A stretch of DNA of 64,000 nt from Arminella tubonensis (lineage in GTDB: Bacteria; Pseudomonadota; Alphaproteobacteria; Rhizobiales; Rhizobiaceae): NCBI RefSeq assembly GCF_003240585.1, contig NZ_PCDP01000040.1, positions 186,001 to 250,000 on the forward strand, written 5' to 3'. The notes under the pieces were generated by a model. That model ran no database searches. It was not told the origin of the DNA and was given only the letters and a program-made list of their open reading frames with translations. Made by a program: the position numbers and the translations under genes. Positions 32,848-40,382 of this stretch are shown piece after piece; position 1 is the stretch's first letter; every line of letters starts with the position of its first letter.

Positions 32848-33801
32848 CTATGCTTTTTGATCGACGGCAGAAGGTTCAGCGGCGGTCGCAAGCGCCGCCT
32901 GGTTGTCGGCGGAGGTGACGGCCGCTGGCAGGGGCGTGCCACGCTTGCGCTCCCGCGCCAGCGTCAGCAGGCCGGAAAAGATGATGAGGACGATCCCGAC
33001 CGCCATGGGGAAATCGATGGAGTCGTTGAAGATGAGGTAGCCAAAGGCGATCGCCCAGATCATCTGGCTATACTGCGGCGGAGCAACCAGATTGGCCGGC
33101 GCAAGCCTTGCAGCATTCATCAACAGCACATTTCCGAAGGCGCCGAGAATTCCATAGCTTGCGAGAAATAGCCATTGGCGAGGCGTGGGCATTGAAAATT
33201 CGGAGACCATTAGCAGTCCGCTGATGATGAAGGAGCCGAACAGGGCCGCACCATAGAGTGAGATGCGCTTTTCCGTCGGTCCCATAGCCCTCAACACGAC
33301 GATCGAGATTGCGCCGCTCAGCCCGCCGATCGCAGCAGCGAGATGGCCGATCGAAAGCTCGCGAAACCCTGGGCGGAGTACGATGAGAACGCCGATAAAT
33401 CCAATAATCACGGCCGTCCAGCGTTGCCAGCGCACATCCTCCTTGAGGAATATGACGGATAGGATCGTCACAAAGGACGGCAGCAGGAACAGCAGTGCGA
33501 ACGCCTCTGCCATCGGCAGTTCAGTAAAGGCGACGACCGAGCAAATAGCGCCGATCGCGCCGCAGACAAAGCGCAAAATCCATAGGGCGCGATTGGAGGT
33601 CCTTACGACGTCCAGCCAGCCATCGTTCGCGGTCTTCAGGAAAGGGATCGCGGTAAGCGCGAACACGGACCCGATGAAGGCAACCTGATAGGCGGGCAGG
33701 GCGCCATGCAAGATCTTGATCGATGCATCGCTGAAGGCGAAGACCGCATAGGACGCGAATGCAATGAGGACACCGCGAAACGGAGAGAGGCCAACGGTCA
33801 T
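32848..33801 (-). CDS. EamA/DMT-family transporter
   Basis: 317 residues from ATG 33801 with ten hydrophobic helices in two EamA repeats (first ~10-140, second ~155-290), e.g. ALWILRFVCGAIGAICSVVAFTELPMAEAFALLFL and the second-repeat PPQYSQMIWAIAFGYLIFND. Members export or import amino acids, sugars or metabolites. It is downstream of the PdxA2 and kinase genes on the same strand (205-bp gap), so it may move the substrate of that pathway, but the gap leaves room for its own promoter. The end is an Ala-rich polar tail. Confidence 0.88.
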   Translation of the reverse strand: MTVGLSPFRGVLIAFASYAVFAFSDASIKILHGALPAYQVAFIGSVFALTAIPFLKTANDGWLDVVRTSNRALWILRFVCGAIGAICSVVAFTELPMAEAFALLFLLPSFVTILSVIFLKEDVRWQRWTAVIIGFIGVLIVLRPGFRELSIGHLAAAIGGLSGAISIVVLRAMGPTEKRISLYGAALFGSFIISGLLMVSEFSMPTPRQWLFLASYGILGAFGNVLLMNAARLAPANLVAPPQYSQMIWAIAFGYLIFNDSIDFPMAVGIVLIIFSGLLTLARERKRGTPLPAAVTSADNQAALATAAEPSAVDQKA

Positions 33802-34006
33802 GATTCTACATCTTGTGATTGATCTGCATTTTCGTGTATGCGCCAGGGCGGCAAGAGGAAAGCGCAATCTTGCATGGTCGGTGAGCAAGATTGTCGCGCT
33901 GTCCGAAGTTGTCGGCGACGTAGCTCGGCAGCGACACTGCCTTCGATGACTATCTGAAAAGCCTTCGCCACATTCGCGCACTACGGGCGATCACGAGAAG
34001 CGACCG

Positions 34007-35026
34007 CTATGAGGCAGCTTCTGACAAGCGCTCGGCAAATTCGATTGCTTCAACCAGGCTTTGTTCGTTGGCAATACCCCTGCCTGCAATGTCGAAGGCA
34101 GTGCCGTGATCGACTGAGGTGCGGATAATCGGCAGCCCGAGAGTGATATTGACGCCCGAAAGCTCTGTCCATGTGCCGGTGGCAGGATCGACCTCGAAAC
34201 CGAGCAGCTTGACGGGAATGTGCCCCTGGTCGTGATACATGGCGATGACGGCATCGAATTGTCGGGCTCGAAGCTTCACGAAAACCGTATCCCCGGGAAC
34301 AGGCCCGATGATGTCGAGCCCGTCCGCGACTGCCGCGGCAATTGCCGGTGCCGAGATATCGATGTCCTGACGGCCGAACAGTCCCCCTTCGCCGGCATGC
34401 GGATTGAGGGCCGCGACCGCGATCTTCGGCCGCTCTATGCCGAGCCTGCGTAGCGCCTGATCGGTCAGGTCGATCACCAGCCGGAGCCGCTGCGGCGTCA
34501 GGCGTTTCGGGACTTCCTCCAGTGCGATATGGGTCGTGACGTGGCTGACGCGCATATTTCCATGGGCGAGCATCATGACGGAGCCCTTGGCGCCCGTCAG
34601 CTCTGCAAGCAATTCGGTATGGCCGGCATAGTGGAATCCCGCCTTGTTCAAGGCTTCCTTATTCAGCGGCGCGGTGACGATGCCGCCGATCTTGCCATCG
34701 AGCGCAAGCCGCACGCCTTTCTCTATGGCCTTGAAGGCAAGGCGCCCGGCGTCGGCTGATATAATACCCGGCACGATCGGCTCGCCTTCGCGGTCGGCCT
34801 GGATCAAGCAGAGGCTCGGCCAGGCCCCGTCCATTTCAACAGCAGGGATTGGCTGGTCAAATCCGAGCTGCTGTTCGGCAAGGCGCAGGGATGGGCCGCT
34901 GCCGATGATGACGAGCCTCAGATCCCCGGACTTAATCCTGTCCTTCAGTCGCAAGGCAGCCTTCAGGATGATCTCAGGTCCGATGCCGGCCGGATCACCC
35001 ATTGTTATCGCCAAGTGCCGCTTCAT
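34007..35026 (-). CDS. pdxA2: PdxA2-type 4-phosphate dehydrogenase (D-threonate 4-phosphate)
   Basis: 339 residues of the PdxA fold: MGDPAGIGPEI, TAPLNKEALNKAGFHYAGHTE (metal His), HVTTHIALEEVP, NPHAGEGGLFG and the AMYHDQGHIPVK metal site. PdxA itself makes pyridoxine precursors, but the PdxA2 branch oxidises and decarboxylates four-carbon acid phosphates to dihydroxyacetone phosphate and is encoded beside a DUF1537 kinase, as here. The upstream kinase ends in TGATG, sharing one base with this start codon. This context favours D-threonate or D-erythronate catabolism over vitamin B6 synthesis. Confidence 0.88.
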   Translation of the reverse strand: MKRHLAITMGDPAGIGPEIILKAALRLKDRIKSGDLRLVIIGSGPSLRLAEQQLGFDQPIPAVEMDGAWPSLCLIQADREGEPIVPGIISADAGRLAFKAIEKGVRLALDGKIGGIVTAPLNKEALNKAGFHYAGHTELLAELTGAKGSVMMLAHGNMRVSHVTTHIALEEVPKRLTPQRLRLVIDLTDQALRRLGIERPKIAVAALNPHAGEGGLFGRQDIDISAPAIAAAVADGLDIIGPVPGDTVFVKLRARQFDAVIAMYHDQGHIPVKLLGFEVDPATGTWTELSGVNITLGLPIIRTSVDHGTAFDIAGRGIANEQSLVEAIEFAERLSEAAS

Positions 35027-36126
35027 CAGTCGGGTTCCTCATTCATTAGGCCGTTTTCTATCAGCAGATCGCGCCAGAGGTTCTTTTCCCCGAAGGCGCC
35101 TGACTTCGAGATGACCTCGATACCGTCCCATCGCCCGCCGCGCATGACGGAGCGCGGCACCCCCGGCTCGACCTGACCGACGACATCGAGCGATGTCGCC
35201 CCCAGGGACAGGCACACCGCGCGGAGCGTCTCTCCGCCTGCGACGATCAGTGTCCGAGGTTTCTGCAAGCCGCTCGCCACCTCGCCGAATGCGGACATGA
35301 TGCGCGCCGCCGCTTCCGGTCTCGTCATGTTCGACAGCAGCCCGATATTGAGGAAGGCGACGCCGGAGCTCGCAAGTCGACGGTTAATTTCCTCAACGTC
35401 GCTCTCACCGTTGATCGTCATCCGATGCGGCCTGCAGGCCTCGATCTGCACCCGTGTCACACCCTGGTCCGATCCGAAGAACCCGAGGACGGGTTTCTGA
35501 AGGGTGTGCGAGGGTTTGATGTGATGGCCGCTTGCGAGAGCCCTTGCCAGGCCACCTGTGCCGCACCACAGGATAGGACCCTGTGCCTGTGCGGCGAGGG
35601 ATGCGATCTCCAGCAGGTCGGCATCTGTCGCCGCGTCGAAAATTGTAATGCCGTCTCGCAAACCCTCCGCAATTCTGCCGGCACTTGCAGGCGCCCCTTC
35701 AGCGCGCAGGCTGGCCGCCAGATCGCCGCCGACATCACGCCACGGGCCGCCATCGGAGCGCGCCCACTGACGTCCATCGAGGGTCCGTCGGCCTTGATGC
35801 GGAAAAGCAGGAGCCACAATACAATGGCGCCAAAGGCCGAGCGAAAAGCAGGCGGCAAGTTCCGCGGCCCAAGGTCCCCGCAAGAGACTGTCGACCTTCT
35901 TGAAGGCAATGTCGGCTCCCTTGAGAAAGGGCGCAAGCTTGACGATAGTGGCGACGGCATCGGAGGCGGGGAGTTCGCGGGTCCCGGTATCGATGGCCAG
36001 ACAGGAGGGAGCGTCGGCCGGCTCGTTATTCCACATAACCGCGATCTGGCCGCATAGGCCTGCAAGCTCGGCGGCCGTATCAAGTGCGCCGGTCAGATCG
36101 TCAGCAATAAGTCTGAGAAAGGGCAT
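35026..36126 (-). CDS. dtnK: Four-carbon acid sugar kinase (DUF1537, DtnK-like)
   Basis: 366 residues, with the N-terminal FLRLIADDLTGALDTAAEL (substrate-binding Asp-Asp), FKKVDSLLRGPW, and a C-terminal ATP domain with NIGLLS, LIVAGGETLRAVC and ISKSGAFG. It should phosphorylate D-threonate (or erythronate) at C4; PdxA2 downstream then yields dihydroxyacetone phosphate and CO2. ATG 36126 starts MPFLRL; the frame is open upstream to 36204 but without support. It is shorter than some characterised kinases (about 420). Two palindromes lie upstream. Confidence 0.85.
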   Translation of the reverse strand: MPFLRLIADDLTGALDTAAELAGLCGQIAVMWNNEPADAPSCLAIDTGTRELPASDAVATIVKLAPFLKGADIAFKKVDSLLRGPWAAELAACFSLGLWRHCIVAPAFPHQGRRTLDGRQWARSDGGPWRDVGGDLAASLRAEGAPASAGRIAEGLRDGITIFDAATDADLLEIASLAAQAQGPILWCGTGGLARALASGHHIKPSHTLQKPVLGFFGSDQGVTRVQIEACRPHRMTINGESDVEEINRRLASSGVAFLNIGLLSNMTRPEAAARIMSAFGEVASGLQKPRTLIVAGGETLRAVCLSLGATSLDVVGQVEPGVPRSVMRGGRWDGIEVISKSGAFGEKNLWRDLLIENGLMNEEPD

Positions 36127-36180
36127 TCCGGATTGTCGTTTTCTGCAAGGCAGCGAACGCCTGAACTGTGCGGGTGTAAA

Positions 36181-36203
36181 TGGCGGCGCATATCGCGCCG
36201 CCA
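36181..36203. promoter_or_regulatory. Palindrome upstream of the kinase gene (site 1)
   Basis: TGGCGGCGC (36181-36189) and GCGCCGCCA (36195-36203) are perfect 9-bp arms around ATATC, 55 bp before the kinase start. It could be an operator or a leader hairpin in the transcript. Confidence 0.5.
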
Positions 36204-36274
36204 AATCACACTCTTCAAACTTCAGCCAGGTTTGTCAATCAGAGCCTTTTGCACAATAGGCCGCAAACAGTTTC

Positions 36275-36294
36275 CGTGGTGCGCGTGCACCACG
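36275..36294. promoter_or_regulatory. Palindrome upstream of the kinase gene (site 2)
   Basis: CGTGGTGC (36275-36282) and GCACCACG (36287-36294) are perfect 8-bp arms around GCGT, about 150 bp before the kinase start. Size and symmetry suit a dimeric regulator; none is encoded next door. Confidence 0.5.
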
Positions 36295-36584
36295 TCTCGG
36301 CCAACGAGCGCGACCACCGATTTGAAACTTGGCGCAATCATCGCGCGCATTAGCCTGCAGGCACGGACGTTTCAGAATGAGAGTCCGACCGCGTCTGCGC
36401 TCTGCACGGTGGTTCGTCCCACCTTCAGGACTCCGTCAAAATTGATCAAAATTCGGTGCCGCTCTACCCGTAGACGAGCAATCATCGGCCCACGCAGGCA
36501 GTTCTGCAGGCCATGATTGGAAGTGTCGCTTTGAAAAGTGGACGGAAATTAACTATTTGTTTTAAGGTTAAACGTTTATGACTA

Positions 36585-36776
36585 CTAGGATAGGTTGACT
36601 ACCCCATAGGTTGTTTGTATACGAATGATGACTGGTTCGTCATTCCTGTTGCCCCATCCATGCCCGGTTGCCAAGCGGTGGGATTGCGAGCCGGTCGCCA
36701 CCGTTTTTGCTATAAATTCCTGCACAGCGTTTTGTCCGATTTGGGCAAGGCGGCGTTCTTCTGTTGCCAGCGGCAT
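36585..36776 (-). CDS. Small hypothetical protein (uncertain)
   Basis: 63 residues, MPLATEERRLAQIGQNAVQEF to IIRIQTTYGVVNLS. The ATG at 36776 has AGGAAAG five bases upstream, the best argument for it. No family recognised, no membrane segment. The opposite strand is also open over part of this range; confidence is low. Confidence 0.35.
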   Translation of the reverse strand: MPLATEERRLAQIGQNAVQEFIAKTVATGSQSHRLATGHGWGNRNDEPVIIRIQTTYGVVNLS

Positions 36777-36895
36777 GGGACTTTCCTGACCTTCGTTCAT
36801 CGGTTGGAACTTGCGTGGCGCGACGGCGTTCTAAAGCGGCCGACATCAATGCTTCGCTGCGTTGAAGAGGGTCGCCGGAACAGGAACGAAACGCC

Positions 36896-37300
36896 ATGTC
36901 TCAAAAGCCAAGCTTCTTCTCTTCCTTTGCCAATACCATTGCGAATTGGTCCGGCAAGCCAGCGACATTTGCGATTGCCCTTACGGTCGTCGTTGTCTGG
37001 GCTGTCTCGGGGCCGTTTTTCGACTACTCCGAAACCTGGCAGCTGGTCATCAACACCGGCACGACCATCGTGACGTTCCTCATGGTATTTGTTCTCCAGA
37101 ACTCACAGAACCGGGACGGCAAGGCTCTCCAGGCCAAGCTTGACGAACTGATACTGACAAGCCAGGCATCCAACAAATTTGTCGGCGTCGAAAAGCTTGA
37201 GGAAAAGGAACTGCACGAAATGAGCCGCAGCCTGGAAGAGCAGGCCGGCGCAATGGAACGCAGGGCCAAGAAAAAGGCAGCAGCAAAACCAGCGTCATAG
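36896..37300 (+). CDS. Low-affinity iron permease family small membrane protein
   Basis: 134 residues. N-terminus FSSFANTIANWSGKPATFAIALTVVVVWAVSGPFFDYSETWQLVINTGTTIVTFLMVFVLQNSQNRD is diagnostic of the low-affinity iron permease (Fet4-like) bacterial family, with two membrane helices (about 22-44 and 51-70), followed by a charged helical tail (ELHEMSRSLEEQAGAMERRAKKKA). The name comes from yeast Fet4 similarity; an iron-transport role in bacteria is unproven. AGGAACG precedes the start. Confidence 0.85.
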   Translation: MSQKPSFFSSFANTIANWSGKPATFAIALTVVVVWAVSGPFFDYSETWQLVINTGTTIVTFLMVFVLQNSQNRDGKALQAKLDELILTSQASNKFVGVEKLEEKELHEMSRSLEEQAGAMERRAKKKAAAKPAS

Positions 37301-37472
37301 GACCGGCGCTGTCTTTCCCAGGTCAGATGGATTGCCTCCTTGCTGGGCTCCACTTCTCGTACGGTGGTGGAAGGTGAACCAGGGCTTGGTCCAACACGCG
37401 ATCCGCATTATTTTTCAGCCACTTGCCGTTCTGCGTTGCAGCCCTATTTCCTTGTTTAGTAGGAGTGCAAAT

Positions 37473-37676
37473 ATGAGCGAAAAAGCGAAACACGGCGTGA
37501 GAAATTCGCTGGACGAACGGCGTGAACGGGAGGCAGCGGTCTCAGCCGCCGCATTGAAAATGATCGAGGACGAGGCGCTGGCTCGCGAAATAAAGACCAA
37601 TCGGTTGCGGGAACTGAGACTTCAAAAAGAGGCAGAGGACAGCAAGCCGCTCAAGAAGGCGAAGTCGCGGGAATAA
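37473..37676 (+). CDS. Small hypothetical cytosolic protein
   Basis: 67 residues, highly charged and helical (SLDERREREAAVSAAALKMIEDEALAREIKTNRLRELRLQKEAE), with an AGGAG ribosome binding site seven bases before ATG 37473. Short basic proteins of this kind are common in rhizobia and are usually labelled hypothetical. No domain recognised. Confidence 0.65.
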   Translation: MSEKAKHGVRNSLDERREREAAVSAAALKMIEDEALAREIKTNRLRELRLQKEAEDSKPLKKAKSRE

Positions 37677-37705
37677 CCTGCGCATCGCGCCTTGAATATT
37701 TGTAG

Positions 37706-37846
37706 CTAATGGGGCCCCATCGTCGTCAACGATGCTTGCAGGGTTCCGCCTTTGCCGATCTGCGAGTGTGCCGATCCTCTCACGAGGGCCAGGCTGAGTA
37801 CGGCGCCGATCATGCAGACGACAATGGCGAACATGATGATCTTCAT
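37706..37846 (-). CDS. 46-residue small membrane or exported peptide
   Basis: A complete reading frame read directly from the minus strand: ATG at 37846, TAG at 37706-37708. AAGGAA lies seven bases before the ATG. The peptide begins MKIIMFAIVVCMIGAVLSLA, a strong membrane helix or signal sequence, and continues with a polar tail SAHSQIGKGGTLQ. It is 12 bp downstream of the DUF1488-like gene on the same strand, so the two are probably cotranscribed. Function unknown. Confidence 0.55.
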   Translation of the reverse strand: MKIIMFAIVVCMIGAVLSLALVRGSAHSQIGKGGTLQASLTTMGPH

Positions 37847-37858
37847 CAGGATGTTCCT

Positions 37859-38146
37859 TCAGAGCGGTCTCGCGTCGTCCGCCTTCCACCGATTTATATC
37901 GGCGGACCTTATCCAGATGGTTCCGTCGTCTCCGGTGTGATGGCGGGCAAGCTTGGCGTTTGCGATCGCCTCAAACGCGTACATGAACTTCGTCAATTGC
38001 TCCACCGGAACATCCGATGACGACGCCATCTTGTCGATGGCTTCTTCGGTGACGATGACGACCCACGGAGTCTGGTCGTCCAGCATGGCGATATGCGCAT
38101 TGCCATCCGTCAAAAAAGGGGCTGTTCCTTGTCTGGTAAGCGCCAT
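37859..38146 (-). CDS. DUF1488-like small protein
   Basis: 95 residues: MALTRQGTAPFLTDGNAHIAM then TPWVVIVTEEAIDKM...EQLTKFMYAFEAIANAKLARHHTGDDGTIWIRSADIN. GGGAG sits eight bases before the ATG. The strand-helix layout with a F-x3-F-x-I-x2-A helix resembles DUF1488 proteins, which are uncharacterised. Followed on the same strand by the 46-residue membrane peptide. Confidence 0.7.
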   Translation of the reverse strand: MALTRQGTAPFLTDGNAHIAMLDDQTPWVVIVTEEAIDKMASSSDVPVEQLTKFMYAFEAIANAKLARHHTGDDGTIWIRSADINRWKADDARPL

Positions 38147-38243
38147 CCGAAATCTCCCGATTGGACATTATCGTTAGCATGGGACGCGTCATTTGACAGC
38201 ACCGAGATTTTCTTATTGGCGAAATCTGATTGCCGATCTGACA

Positions 38244-39062
38244 TCATACCGAAGTTCGAGAGATCCTTAGGTCGCTTCCGGAAGCCTCGATCAGAGAGCT
38301 CCTGGATGGTTGCGATCGACCGAGCACGTAGATCAATCTTCGAAAGAAATCGATTGTTCGAAACAGATGCGCCGGTACCCGGCGCCAGGCGGGTAATTTG
38401 GCAGCAAGATACGACTTTCGGGTGCCGATCATCGTCTTCTGTCGCAGCCGTGTAAAACCAACCAAATCGGTCCGGGTACTGTAGACTGATGTATCGCTGT
38501 CCCAGCCACGTTCAATGGCCACGTCCCAGGGCAACGACATGACCCGCAACTTTGCCATTATCTTCTCCGCGCCGCTGCGCGTCACCAGATAGCATGCCGT
38601 GGAGCCCTGCGGTCCAAAGAGGCAGCGGCCCAAAATATCGCCTTCAGCACTTTGGGTGAAGGTTCTGAAACCTTTCCAGCGATGGTTCACGAATTTGATC
38701 AAGTCGGCATTTGGAGCTGCTTCCCTGGCAGCAATCGCTCGAGCCAGAAACGTATCGTCCAACAGGATATCGTCTTCAATGATGATCGCCGCGTCCCGCC
38801 CACCGGCAAGGACCTGTTCAAGCGCCAGCAAATGACTTCGATAGCAACCATATTCACCCGGCAGGATGTGCCTCCCATGCCGCTTTAGGAAAAGGCTCTC
38901 ATCGACATCGATCCATTGTTCCCGAGGATAAAGCGCTCCATCGACACCTTCGACGCGATTGATTTCAATTGAAAGCTGGGCACTCTGCCGCGTCATCTCA
39001 GCCAGCCTCTCGGCGGCACGATCAATGTTGATGAGGTAGATGGGTAAAATCTGGGGGGACAT
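38244..39062 (-). CDS. Glycosyltransferase family 25 (LPS-type)
   Basis: 272 residues. GT25 features: ILPIYLINIDRAAERLAEM at the start, INRVEGVDGALYPREQW, the conserved GEYGCYRSHLLALEQVL, and the nucleotide-sugar/metal-binding IIIEDDILLDD, then CYLVTRSGAEKIM and LPWDVAIERGW. Such enzymes add galactose or glucose to lipopolysaccharide or exopolysaccharide. ATG 39062 is preferred over the outer start at 39110; its ribosome binding site is weak. It stands alone next to tRNA-Lys, away from any polysaccharide cluster in this window. Confidence 0.86.
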   Translation of the reverse strand: MSPQILPIYLINIDRAAERLAEMTRQSAQLSIEINRVEGVDGALYPREQWIDVDESLFLKRHGRHILPGEYGCYRSHLLALEQVLAGGRDAAIIIEDDILLDDTFLARAIAAREAAPNADLIKFVNHRWKGFRTFTQSAEGDILGRCLFGPQGSTACYLVTRSGAEKIMAKLRVMSLPWDVAIERGWDSDTSVYSTRTDLVGFTRLRQKTMIGTRKSYLAAKLPAWRRVPAHLFRTIDFFRRLIYVLGRSQPSRSSLIEASGSDLRISRTSV

Positions 39063-39343
39063 AATCGCTCGTAAAATATTGACATTGGCACCGGCCCGCC
39101 TGCTCTTCAAGAGGCAAAGGCGTCAAACAATATGAGTACGCCGGGATGCGGATACCAGTCCCGACAGGCGCACGAGCCACATTTATGCGTGAGAGCAATC
39201 TGTAGAGCGGCGCTGCTTAGGGCAATGTAGGGTCTAGCGCGGGTTTCGAAAAGAAGACGCAGACCTGAAGCCACATGACGACCGGCGGTTTTGACCACCA
39301 CCAAAGTTGCAGCACAGGAGCTTGCTGGGTGTTTATCAATTCA

Positions 39344-39419
39344 TGGTGAGCGCGTCGGGGTTCGAACCCGAGACCTACTGATTAAAAGTCAGTTGCTCTA
39401 CCGGCTGAGCTACGCGCTC
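39344..39419 (-). tRNA. tRNA-Lys (anticodon TTT)
   Basis: A full cloverleaf read on the minus strand: acceptor GAGCGCG/CGCGCTC, D-arm GCTC...GAGC, anticodon arm ACTGA-CTTTTAA-TCAGT with TTT in the middle of the loop, T-arm TCGGG-TTCGAAC-CCCGA, discriminator A and an encoded CCA (39344-39346). 76 nt. Reads AAA/AAG codons. Confidence 0.97.
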
Positions 39420-39612
39420 CCTCGTCCGCGGGTGAAACACACCCCGGCTGGAAGTGCGCGGAACATATGCAGACACCCCATTCGGGTCAACCCAGAAAAT
39501 AGTCGAATTTTCGTTGGTGACCGGTTTTCTTGGCCGTCGCGCAAAAAGGTGATTGGCATTCAACTCGGCCGGAAGATAGGAAGGCGGATTATTGCTTTAG
39601 CCGGAGTTCTTC

Positions 39613-40368
39613 GTGTCCATTGCCGATATCTCGCTGCTGAGCGCCTTGCTGGCTGGGGCGCTCTCCTTTCTGTCGCCTTGCGTGCTGCCGCTCGTGCCGC
39701 CGTATCTGTGCTATATGGCGGGCATTTCCGTTGAACAGTTCCGTGGCGGCGGTGCCGCCGTTTCGACGTCAGGACCTGTAGTGCGTGGTGGCGTGCTGTT
39801 TTCGGCGCTGTTCTTTACCCTTGGCTTTGCCACGGTCTTTGTTGCACTCGGGGCCGGCGCGTCCTCGATCGGCCTGCTTCTTCGCCAGCATCTCGAAATT
39901 CTGGCCAAGGTCGGCGGACTGATCATCATCGTCATGGGTTTGAATTTTCTCGGCGTATTTCGCCTGGGCATCCTTTCCCGCGAGGCGCGCTTTCAGGGCG
40001 GCGGAAAGCCGGCGACGCTGACCGGCGCTTATGTCATGGGCCTTGCCTTCGCTTTCGGATGGACACCTTGCATCGGCCCGGTTCTGGGCGCGATCCTTGG
40101 AGTCGCGGCTTCGCGCGATACGGTCGGGGCAGGCGCCGGGCTGCTCGCCGTCTATTCGCTGGGCCTGGCCGTTCCGTTCTGGATCGCCGCAGGCTTTTCC
40201 GGTGCTTTCATGAAATTCCTCGGCCGCTTCCGCCGCCATCTGGGAATGGTGGAAAAAGTAATGGGCGGCTTTCTCGTCGTGACCGGTCTCGCCTTCATAT
40301 TCGGCTTCGTCAGCGACATGGCGATCTGGTTCCAACAAACCTTTCCGATCCTATCGCAGATCGGTTGA
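39613..40368 (+). CDS. ccdA: CcdA, thiol-disulfide transporter for cytochrome c biogenesis
   Basis: 251-residue inner-membrane protein with six helices that carries reducing equivalents across the membrane. CcdA/DsbD-core motifs: LSFLSPCVLPLVPPYLCYMAG with its Cys-Pro near the N-terminus and GWTPCIGPVLGAIL with the second redox Cys. GTG start at 39613 with CGGAG seven bases before; no in-frame ATG is close. Stands between tRNA-Lys and a convergent UbiH-type gene 14 bp away. Confidence 0.94.
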   Translation: MSIADISLLSALLAGALSFLSPCVLPLVPPYLCYMAGISVEQFRGGGAAVSTSGPVVRGGVLFSALFFTLGFATVFVALGAGASSIGLLLRQHLEILAKVGGLIIIVMGLNFLGVFRLGILSREARFQGGGKPATLTGAYVMGLAFAFGWTPCIGPVLGAILGVAASRDTVGAGAGLLAVYSLGLAVPFWIAAGFSGAFMKFLGRFRRHLGMVEKVMGGFLVVTGLAFIFGFVSDMAIWFQQTFPILSQIG

Positions 40369-40382
40369 GGCCTGCGCCGCCG

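Larger units (their letters stand above)
36127..36584. other. 458-bp stretch without a supported gene, upstream of the threonate kinase
   Basis: Open frames here lack ribosome binding sites and family resemblance. The stretch carries two operator-like palindromes (36181-36203 and 36275-36294), and becomes AT-rich at 36540-36590. It presumably holds the promoter of the minus-strand kinase-pdxA2 operon. Confidence 0.5.

Noticed and set aside
32635..33171. 178-codon plus-strand open frame over the end of the EamA gene
   Set aside because: Overlaps a convincing transporter on the other strand and has no domain of its own.
34007..35026. Pyridoxine-pathway PdxA
   Set aside because: The gene is coupled to a DUF1537 kinase rather than to ksgA or surA, which points to the PdxA2 branch.
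36133..36516. 127-codon plus-strand open frame upstream of the threonate kinase
   Set aside because: No ribosome binding site, Arg/Ser/Thr-rich composition, and it crosses both operator-like palindromes.
39344..39419. tRNA-Lys as attachment site of an integrated element
   Set aside because: No integrase, no phage or plasmid genes and no second copy of the tRNA 3' end found by eye on the left side. Only the gene-sparse look remains, noted as a finding.
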